Shown: positions 17,509 through 23,522 of the stretch, piece by piece
Layout: each line of letters starts with the position of its first letter
Numbering within the stretch: the stretch's first letter is position 1
Assembly: GCF_937888285.1 (NCBI RefSeq)
Contig: NZ_CALART010000025.1
Location: 1 to 23,522 of the forward strand
DNA from: an uncultured Aquimonas sp.
GTDB taxonomy: Bacteria > Pseudomonadota > Gammaproteobacteria > Xanthomonadales > Xanthomonadaceae
DNA: 23,522 bases
Direction of reading: 5' to 3'
Made by a program: the position numbers and the translations under genes
Notes under the pieces: generated by a model
What the model was told of the DNA's origin: nothing
Database searches by the model: none
The model's input: the letters and a program-made list of their open reading frames with translations, nothing else

Positions 17509-20246
17509 TGAGCACCCGCGTCCTGCACGCCGTTACCGGCCGTCTGTCTCTCCGCCTGCCCCAGGCCGAGTCCCTTATCAAGCTCGCTCGCGCGCTCGAT
17601 GCTGCGCCTGAGCTATTGGGTCACGAGCGCGATGTCTCGGCCATTCTGTCCACGTTGAAGGCCGAGTTCAGCACGCTGGAGGACTTCGAGCGCGAGTTCC
17701 CGTCGCTGTGTTTCGCGCTGGCCACGGGCGTGGGCAAGACGCGCCTGATGGGAGCCTTCATCGCCTACTTGCATCTTGCGCACGGCATCAACAACTTCTT
17801 CGTGCTGGCGCCCAACCTGACGATCTACAACAAGCTCATCACGGACTTCACGCGCAACACGCCGAAATACGTGTTCAAGGGTATCGCCGAATTCGCGCAG
17901 CAACCGCCGCTGATCATCACCGGCGACAACTACGACCAGACCGGTGCAGCGGTAGGCGATCAATCGATGGGCTTCGCCCACGACGTGCGCATCAACATCT
18001 TCAACATTTCCAAGATCAACTCCGAGGTACGCGGAGGCAAAGAGCCCCGCATCAAGCGCATGCGGGAGGTGCTTGGCGACAGCTACTTCAACCACCTGGC
18101 TAGCCTGTCTGACCTGGTGCTGCTGATGGACGAATCGCACCGCTACCGGGCCAGCGCCGGCGTGCGCGCCATCAACGAACTCAAGCCGCTGTTCGGTCTG
18201 GAGGTGACAGCGACGCCCTTCGTCGAGTCCAGCCGAGGTCCTGTGCCGTTCAAGAACGTGGTGATCGACTACCCGCTGGCGCGGGCGATGGAGGATGGCT
18301 TCGTCAAGGAGCCTGCCGTGGTCACACAGCGCAACTTCGACGCCAAGGCCCACACGCCCGAGGAGATCGAGAAGACCAAACTGGAAGACGGCGTGCGCTT
18401 GCACGAGACGACCAAGGTCGAGCTGCTCACCTACGCCCGCGAGAACGGCGTCAAGCCGGTCAAGCCCTTCATGCTCGTCATCGCTCGCGATACCACGCAC
18501 GCGGCGCAACTCTTGGCGCTTCTGGAGTCGGGAGCCTTCTACGAGGGGCGCTACCAGGGCAAGGTGATTCAGGTCGATTCCAGCCGCACCGGCGCGGAGG
18601 AAGAAGAGATGATCACGCGCCTGCTGGCCGTGGAGAGCGTGGACGAGCCGACCGAGATCGTGATTCACGTCAACATGCTCAAGGAGGGCTGGGACGTGAC
18701 CAACCTCTACACCATCGTTCCACTGCGCGCGGCGAATGCCCGCACGCTGATCGAACAGTCCATCGGACGTGGCCTGCGACTGCCCTACGGCAAGCGCACG
18801 GGCGTCGCGTCGGTGGATCGCTTGAACATCGTCGCGCACGACAAGTTCCAGGAGATCATCGACGAGGCCAACCGAGGCGACTCGCCGATTCGCCTGAAGC
18901 AGGTCATCCTCGATGCACCGAGCGCCGACGATAAGAAGGTTAGCGTGCAGGTCGAGTCGGGGGCAGCGGCTCGCCTCGGTTTGACGGACACGCCGGTCGT
19001 GCAGACGGGCCCATCAGGTGTCGCCAATGGAGCGACAGCCACCGCCGCGCCGGCCCCGGTGTTCACCACCGAGGCGGAAAAGCAGGCCGCGCGCGTGGTC
19101 ATGGACGTCATTGGCAAGTACGAGATCAGGCGCGATCTGGTGCCTACCAGCAGCGCGCTGCTGAGACCCGAGGTGCAGAAGGAAATCCTGGCGGAGGTGA
19201 CGGAGCGGTTGAAACCCCTACAAGGCGAATTGCTGGCGGGCGCGGATGAATCAGTCCCCGCACTTGACTTGTCCGCTGTGGTGGCGAAGACCACCGAGAT
19301 CGTGGTGCAGCAGACCATCGACATCCCGCGCATCGCGGTGGTGCCAACTGGCGAGGTCACGACGGGCTTCCACGCCTTCAAGTTGGACCTGAGCCAGCTC
19401 CATCTCCAGCCTGGCCAGCGTGAGATCGTCGGTCAGATGCTGCGCACGAACGAGCAGTTCACCCTGGCCGCCGAAGTCGGGCTGCGGGAACAGCGCCCGG
19501 AGGACTACATCGTCCACGCCCTGGTGGACTTCGACGACATTGACTACTTCACCCACGCCGATTTGCTCTACGACCTCGCGGGCCAGATGGTGCAACACTT
19601 GCGCGGCTATCTGTCCGAGGACGAGGCCATCAGCGTCCTCGATCGTGACCGCCGCTTGATCGCACGGGAAATCCACGCGCAGATGATGGCCCACTTCTGG
19701 GAGGAGGCGACTGAGTACGAGGTTCAGGTCAGTCGCGGCTTCACTGAACTCAAGCCTTGCAACTACACCGCCACGGCAGGCCAGACGGCCCACCACTTCC
19801 GGGAGACCGTGACCGAGACCAGTCGCATCAAGCAGATGCTCTTCGGTGGCTTCGCGCGTTGTCTGTACCCGCTGCAGAAGTTCGACTCGGATACCGAACG
19901 GCGCTTCGCCATCATCCTGGAGCGCGACGCGACGAAGTGGCTCAAGCCCGCGAAGGGGCAGTTCCAGATCTACTACAAGCTCGGCGCCGAGCAGCCGGAA
20001 TACATCCCCGACTTCGTGGCCGAGACGGACGCGACCATCTTCATGGTGGAGACGAAGGCACGTGCCGACATCAACACGCAGGAGGTTCAGGTCAAGGCCG
20101 CTGCCGCCATGCGGTGGTGCAAGCACGCTTCCGATCACGCGGCGAACGTTGGCACCAAGCCCTGGAAGTACCTGCTGGTGCCTCATGACGAAGTCAGCGA
20201 GTCGAAACGGCTCGCGGATTACCTGCGCTTTGAGGTCAAGACGTAG
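17508..20246 (+). CDS. res: Type III restriction endonuclease subunit (Res)
   Basis: This 912-aa protein is the ATP-dependent translocase and nuclease of a type III RM system, acting with Mod on DNA carrying unmodified sites. SF2 motifs are visible: ATGVGKTR (Lys77), DESH (208-211), VTATPF (about 232-237), GWDVTN and IGRGLRLP (about 395-425). The C-terminal PD-(D/E)XK nuclease is intact, with Asp835 in IPDF and Glu848-Thr-Lys850 in MVETKA. Length is close to the usual 900-1000 aa. The ATG at 17508 overlaps the mod stop (TAATG) and follows a GGGGAGA site. No frameshift is seen, so restriction activity is expected. A 114-nt gap follows before the next gene. Confidence 0.93.
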   Translation: MSTRVLHAVTGRLSLRLPQAESLIKLARALDAAPELLGHERDVSAILSTLKAEFSTLEDFEREFPSLCFALATGVGKTRLMGAFIAYLHLAHGINNFFVLAPNLTIYNKLITDFTRNTPKYVFKGIAEFAQQPPLIITGDNYDQTGAAVGDQSMGFAHDVRINIFNISKINSEVRGGKEPRIKRMREVLGDSYFNHLASLSDLVLLMDESHRYRASAGVRAINELKPLFGLEVTATPFVESSRGPVPFKNVVIDYPLARAMEDGFVKEPAVVTQRNFDAKAHTPEEIEKTKLEDGVRLHETTKVELLTYARENGVKPVKPFMLVIARDTTHAAQLLALLESGAFYEGRYQGKVIQVDSSRTGAEEEEMITRLLAVESVDEPTEIVIHVNMLKEGWDVTNLYTIVPLRAANARTLIEQSIGRGLRLPYGKRTGVASVDRLNIVAHDKFQEIIDEANRGDSPIRLKQVILDAPSADDKKVSVQVESGAAARLGLTDTPVVQTGPSGVANGATATAAPAPVFTTEAEKQAARVVMDVIGKYEIRRDLVPTSSALLRPEVQKEILAEVTERLKPLQGELLAGADESVPALDLSAVVAKTTEIVVQQTIDIPRIAVVPTGEVTTGFHAFKLDLSQLHLQPGQREIVGQMLRTNEQFTLAAEVGLREQRPEDYIVHALVDFDDIDYFTHADLLYDLAGQMVQHLRGYLSEDEAISVLDRDRRLIAREIHAQMMAHFWEEATEYEVQVSRGFTELKPCNYTATAGQTAHHFRETVTETSRIKQMLFGGFARCLYPLQKFDSDTERRFAIILERDATKWLKPAKGQFQIYYKLGAEQPEYIPDFVAETDATIFMVETKARADINTQEVQVKAAAAMRWCKHASDHAANVGTKPWKYLLVPHDEVSESKRLADYLRFEVKT

Positions 20247-20302
20247 TTGAGCTGCCCTTGATCGACTTCGGTGAGCAAAAGCGATTCCGGCAAGGCACCC
20301 AG

Positions 20303-20320
20303 GCGGCGGGAAATCGCCGC
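20303..20320 (+). repeat. Perfect hairpin between res and the RloC-like gene
   Basis: GCGGCG (20303-20308), a 6-nt loop and CGCCGC (20315-20320) form a perfect GC-only stem in the 114-nt gap after res. It is followed by TTCACGG and not by a T run, so it is a poor intrinsic terminator. It may attenuate or stabilise the transcript between the restriction genes and the RloC-like gene. Nothing else is seen in this gap except the ribosome site AGAGGA (20348-20353). Confidence 0.4.
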
Positions 20321-20360
20321 TTCACGGGCATGATGAACCGGCAGGGAAGAGGAACAAGAA

Positions 20361-22988
20361 ATGCAGAAACCCGCCGCACCGCAAAAGACCGTCCTGGAAA
20401 CGATTCTGGACTGGTCAAAGGATCGTCCACTCTGGCAGCGTGACGCCCTGCGCCGCATCATCGCAAACGGCCGTCTGACGGACGCCGATATCGGCGAACT
20501 CGTGGACCTTTGCAAACAGGGCAAAGCTGTACCCGTAGGCGCGCTGAAAGCGGTACCGCTGGAGAAGGCCCACCTTCCGGCCAACCCCGGTCAGATCGCT
20601 GCGGTATCGCTTCTGTCGATCGCCGACGCGACCGGCGTGAACAACCTTGCCGCCGGCCAGACCCTCGGCTTCGAGCCGGATGGAATTACGATCATCTACG
20701 GCGACAACGGTGCGGGCAAGTCCGGCTATGCACGCATCCTGAAGCGCGCATGTCGTGCAAGGCATGCCGGAAAAATCGAACCCAATGTGTATGCCGATCA
20801 GCCCCCGAAGCGCGTCGGCGCGAACATCGCGTACGGGGTCGGCGGTGTGCCGCAGCCGGTCGAGCAGTGGCAGAACGGCGCAAATCCGCATGCAACGCTG
20901 TCTGCAGTGAGCGTGTTCGATAGCGACTGCGCCTCAGTGCATATCCGCGAGAAGAACGAAGTTGCATTCCGGCCCTTTGGTCTGGACGTACCGGATGAGC
21001 TTGCTGCAGCCTGTCAGGCGGTGAAGGATGCCCTCGCAGCTGAACAGAATCAGCTTGAGAAGGCCCGCAATCCGATCTTTGCGGCGCCGACTTGGAAGGC
21101 CACCACGGCCGTGGGGAAGGCGCTTGCCGCGCTGAACGCCAACACAGACGCAAAGAAGATCGAAGCCCTGGCGGCGCTCTCGGCAGACGAAAGCGCCCGT
21201 CTTGAGCGTCTGCGGGAAGACTTGTCGAAGAATCCGACCAAGGCAGCGGCGGAACAGACCGTCAAAGCCGACAACGTCATGCGGCTGATTACCGCGGTGA
21301 ACAGCGTTGAAGCCAGAACCACCGATGAGGAGCTTCTGGCAGCCGCTGCCCTCGCCAGGGACGCACGGTCGAAACGGGACGCTGCACGTCTTGCCGCGGA
21401 GAAGGCCTTCACGGGCGAACCCCTTGCCGGGGTCGGCGGCGAGACATGGCGGGTGCTTTGGGATTCCGCCCGCCGCTACTCGACGGAGATCGCATACCCC
21501 GGACAGCCGTTTCCGCCGTCGGCCGAAGACGCGCATTGCATGCTTTGCCAGCAGCCATTGAAAGCTGAGGCACGTGCACGGATGGCGCGCTTTGAGGATT
21601 TCATCCAGGAGGACACGGAACAGCTGGCACGCGAGGCAGAGAAGGCGGCTCAGACCGCACGTCAGACCATAGCTGCCGGGGCAATCGGCACGCGGGCGGT
21701 GAAGGCCAGTCTCGACGAGCTGGGCCTCCAGAATCAGCTGCTGCAGCAGCAGACGCGCCGCTTCATCGCCGCAGCCCGGCTGCGGCGCCACGTTCTGCTC
21801 AAAGCCTTGGGCGGAAACGGCGAGGTACAGCTTCCGCCCGTTCCACTGTCGCCGCTGCCCGATCTCGGCCAGCTTCAGACCACGGTCCGCAGCTACGCCG
21901 CCGAGCTGCGCAAATCCGCTGACGCGGATGAACGCAAGAAGCTCGAAGCCGATTTCGCCGAGCTGAGCGACCGGGCACTGCTCGCCGGCATGCTGCCGGT
22001 CGTCACTGACGAAATCCAGCGGCTGAAGACCATCCGGTTTCTGACCGAGTGTGCGGGCGACACGGCGACGAACACTATCACCAAGATGGGCAATGACATT
22101 GCCGACACCGTGATTACGCCTCGGCTGCGCGACAGATTTCAGGAAGAGATCGTCAGGCTTGCGGCCTCGAAGGTTCGCGTCGAAATCGTGCGCTCCGGCG
22201 GCAAGTACGGCTCACCGCAGTATCAGGTGCGCCTCTTCGCAAAGCCGGATGCCAAGGTCCACGAAATCCTGAGCGAAGGGGAAAAGACCTGCGTGGCGCT
22301 GGCCGCCTTCATGACCGAGCTTGCCACCGCGATGCACCGCTCTGCTCTGGTCTTCGATGACCCGGTGTCCTCGTTGGACCATCGCTGGCGTGGGCAGGTG
22401 GCCAAGCGTCTCGTGGAAGAAGCGGAGAACCGTCAGGTCATCGTCTTCACGCATGATCTGGTGTTCGTGAACGATCTGAATGACCACGCGACGAAGACCG
22501 GGCGGGCAGTGCGGCTCACGACGCTCAGTCGTGGCGCCGCGGGAGCCGGTATGGTAGCCGACGGCCTGCCCTGGAAGGCCCAGAGCGTCGAAGATCGCAT
22601 CGACAAGCTGGAGAAGGCTGCACGTGCGGCAAAGCTGCTGCATGACAACAACCAGGAAGACGAGTACGCGGTCGAGGTGGCAAAGCTCTACAACTCGCTG
22701 CGCGCCACATGGGAGCGCGGCCTGGAGGACATCGCTTTCGTCCGCGTTATTCAACGCCATAGGGACTACATCAACGCCAGGGACCTGAAGAAGGTCAGTG
22801 CGCTCACCGAGGCTGACTGCGATGCTTTTGCCGCCGGATTCAAGAAGTGCTGCGACATTGTTGACGCACACGATCCATCCAGCGGTAGGAATGCCGTGCC
22901 GCCACCACCTGCTGATCTTTTTCAGGACATCCAGGCTTTGAAGAACTGGGCCGCGTCTCTGCGAGACAGGCAGAAGAAGATTGCTTGA
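20361..22988 (+). CDS. AAA_13/RloC-like ATPase with zinc-hook-like CxxC and candidate anticodon nuclease C-terminus
   Basis: This 875-aa protein has an SMC/Rad50-like split ATPase: Walker A GDNGAGKS (114-121), a signature LSEGEK (637-642) and Walker B with VFDDPVSSLD (Asp666/Asp667), then FTHD (H-loop near 698). Between them lie charged helices and a CMLC pair (Cys393, Cys396), like the zinc hook of Rad50 and RloC. The C-terminal region has Arg781-x3-Glu785 and His837, a possible match to the R-x3-E...H triad of PrrC/RloC anticodon nucleases, although the spacing to His is longer than in PrrC. If correct, it cuts tRNA when phage disables restriction. Alternatively it is an AAA ATPase acting on DNA. 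The N-terminal 60 residues (WQRDALRR) form a separate helical domain. The start has an AGAGGA site 7 nt upstream. Confidence 0.75.
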   Translation: MQKPAAPQKTVLETILDWSKDRPLWQRDALRRIIANGRLTDADIGELVDLCKQGKAVPVGALKAVPLEKAHLPANPGQIAAVSLLSIADATGVNNLAAGQTLGFEPDGITIIYGDNGAGKSGYARILKRACRARHAGKIEPNVYADQPPKRVGANIAYGVGGVPQPVEQWQNGANPHATLSAVSVFDSDCASVHIREKNEVAFRPFGLDVPDELAAACQAVKDALAAEQNQLEKARNPIFAAPTWKATTAVGKALAALNANTDAKKIEALAALSADESARLERLREDLSKNPTKAAAEQTVKADNVMRLITAVNSVEARTTDEELLAAAALARDARSKRDAARLAAEKAFTGEPLAGVGGETWRVLWDSARRYSTEIAYPGQPFPPSAEDAHCMLCQQPLKAEARARMARFEDFIQEDTEQLAREAEKAAQTARQTIAAGAIGTRAVKASLDELGLQNQLLQQQTRRFIAAARLRRHVLLKALGGNGEVQLPPVPLSPLPDLGQLQTTVRSYAAELRKSADADERKKLEADFAELSDRALLAGMLPVVTDEIQRLKTIRFLTECAGDTATNTITKMGNDIADTVITPRLRDRFQEEIVRLAASKVRVEIVRSGGKYGSPQYQVRLFAKPDAKVHEILSEGEKTCVALAAFMTELATAMHRSALVFDDPVSSLDHRWRGQVAKRLVEEAENRQVIVFTHDLVFVNDLNDHATKTGRAVRLTTLSRGAAGAGMVADGLPWKAQSVEDRIDKLEKAARAAKLLHDNNQEDEYAVEVAKLYNSLRATWERGLEDIAFVRVIQRHRDYINARDLKKVSALTEADCDAFAAGFKKCCDIVDAHDPSSGRNAVPPPPADLFQDIQALKNWAASLRDRQKKIA

Positions 22989-22989
22989 G

Positions 22990-23061
22990 ATGTATTCGTT
23001 CACGCCGATGCTGGAGTACTTGACGAAGCAGAGAACCGAAACTGTGGCATCGTTCATCTGA
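22990..23061 (+). pseudogene. 23-codon open frame at the cargo edge, possible truncated gene start
   Basis: An ATG one base after the stop of the RloC-like gene opens a 23-codon frame (MYSFTPMLEYLTKQRTETVA, then SFI) ending in TGA at 23059-23061. The composition looks protein-like and the position suggests translational coupling. It ends just before the ICE gene on the other strand, so it could be the remnant of a further cargo gene cut off at the insertion junction. It is very short and chance cannot be excluded. No strong terminator is seen between it and the convergent ICE gene. Confidence 0.25.
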
Positions 23062-23079
23062 TCTGGCGCAGGGCTGCAG

Positions 23080-23522
23080 CTACAGATATTTCTTGAACGT
23101 CGCCGCCGCAATGCACACCGCCACGCCGAGCAATGCGGCGCTGGGCAGCAGGATCAGCAGCGGGTTCACGCTGACCGGCAGTGCGAGGTAAGTCACCCAC
23201 GGCAGCACGGCCAGCGGGATCAGGCTGGCCCTGGCGCGGTGATAGATGAACCCCGATTCGCGGCCCGCGCCGAAGCGGCGGATGTCCCGGCGCACCAGGC
23301 CGTCCACCAGCCCGACGAAGGCGGCCATCAGGAACAGCGGCAGGGTCAGGCAAAGCACCAGCAGCCGCACGAGGAAGACCAGCGTCGTGTAGGCCGCCGC
23401 GATCAGGTAGCTCTCCACGTTCACGTAGACCAGGCCGATGTAGTAGCGGAAATCCTTGGTCGGGCGATGGCTGCCGGCGCTGGCCTGCGCCGAGGCGTCG
23501 CGTATCCAGTCCAGCAGACCGC
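23080..23522 (-). CDS. ICE membrane protein (TIGR03747-type), partial, N-terminus outside the window
   Basis: The visible 146 residues begin in frame at the window edge (GLLDWIRDAS) and continue through VYVNVESYL to a stop at 23080. They contain a long hydrophobic stretch (about visible residues 38-68) and a second hydrophobic region near the C-terminus (about 100-140), ending FKKYL. This fits the TIGR03747 family of ICE inner-membrane proteins, which lies between the coupling protein gene and the RAQPRD gene in MPF-G elements. A GTG at 23424 would give a shorter frame, but the coding sense clearly extends upstream of it. Its C-terminus appears intact, so the cargo sits after the gene and not inside it. 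Confidence 0.85.
   Translation of the reverse strand, partial: GLLDWIRDASAQASAGSHRPTKDFRYYIGLVYVNVESYLIAAAYTTLVFLVRLLVLCLTLPLFLMAAFVGLVDGLVRRDIRRFGAGRESGFIYHRARASLIPLAVLPWVTYLALPVSVNPLLILLPSAALLGVAVCIAAATFKKYL

Larger units (their letters stand above)
8559..23079. other. Defence cargo island inserted in the conjugation module
   Basis: This block runs on the opposite strand to the conjugation genes and separates the TIGR03747-like gene from the RAQPRD gene, which are close neighbours in related ICEs. It carries seven plus-strand genes, all of nucleic-acid-processing type: HTH regulator, SNF2 helicase, AIPR, GHKL ATPase-nuclease, type III Mod, type III Res and a RloC-like ATPase. Sampled segments have lower GC than the ICE backbone, especially the AIPR and GHKL genes and the middle of mod. 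No transposase, integrase, terminal inverted repeat or clear direct repeat was found at the edges, so how it arrived cannot be read from the sequence. Confidence 0.85.
1..23522. mobile_element. Part of a genomic-island-type integrative and conjugative element
   Basis: Ten consecutive minus-strand genes (85-8558) and one partial minus-strand gene (23080-23522) match, by recall of family sequence features and order, the MPF-G conjugation module of ICEs such as ICEclc, PAGI and SPI-7 relatives. Diagnostic signs are the RAQPRD string in the 117-aa protein, the VirB4-like ATPase with GPTGSGKS, the lipobox protein before it, and the order of small membrane proteins. Neither ICE end, integrase nor attachment site is in the window, so the element extends on both sides. 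The central plus-strand block is interpreted as cargo. Confidence 0.9.

Noticed and set aside
17613..18839. 408-codon minus-strand open frame opposite res
   Set aside because: Antisense shadow; composition is His/Arg/Val-rich with no domain motifs, while the plus frame has all SF2 helicase motifs.
22989..23079. Intrinsic terminator between the convergent RloC-like and ICE genes
   Set aside because: Only short palindromes such as GCTGCAGC were found, without a stable stem and T run on either strand.

Overview
The window is a GC-rich piece of an integrative and conjugative element (ICE) with a large defence cargo set into its conjugation genes. The conjugation genes match the genomic-island (MPF-G; SPI-7/PAGI/ICEclc/ICEHin1056-like) family, known from Pseudomonas, Burkholderia, Xanthomonadales and other beta- and gammaproteobacteria. 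High GC, GTG/TTG starts and this gene set point to such a host. Genus cannot be decided from the sequence alone.

Layout. Positions 85-8558 (minus strand) hold ten tightly packed conjugation genes. In transcription order they are a RAQPRD protein, three small membrane proteins, a VirB8/TraE-like protein, a TraK/VirB9-position periplasmic protein, a coiled-coil TraB/VirB10-position protein, a VirB7-like lipoprotein, a VirB4/TraC ATPase and a membrane-anchored DsbA/DsbG-like thiol oxidoreductase. Positions 23080-23522 (minus strand) hold the C-terminal part of another ICE membrane protein (TIGR03747-like), which in related ICEs lies just upstream of the RAQPRD gene.

Between these two blocks, on the plus strand, lies about 14.4 kb of cargo. 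It contains a 66-aa excisionase-type HTH protein, an SNF2/HepA-type helicase, an AIPR protein with a possible N-terminal Mrr-like nuclease, a GHKL (MutL/MORC-like) ATPase fused to a C-terminal PD-(D/E)XK nuclease, a type III Mod methyltransferase and a type III Res subunit. Four consecutive junctions are 1-nt overlaps or a 6-nt gap, so helicase through Res looks like one polycistronic unit. After a 114-nt gap comes an 875-aa AAA_13/RloC-like ATPase with a CxxC zinc-hook-like motif and a candidate anticodon-nuclease R-x3-E...H motif.

How the genes may work together (inference). Mod would mark self DNA. Res and the two other predicted nucleases, with the SNF2 motor and the GHKL ATPase, would act on unmodified DNA. 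The RloC-like protein could be a second-line tRNA-cleaving response. An extended -10 promoter followed at once by a perfect 5-bp inverted repeat lies ahead of the HTH gene and suggests autoregulation. The combination of type III restriction-modification (RM), SNF2, AIPR and a GHKL-nuclease in one coupled operon is the most interesting part of the window. No transposase, integrase, tRNA, rRNA or CRISPR array was seen.
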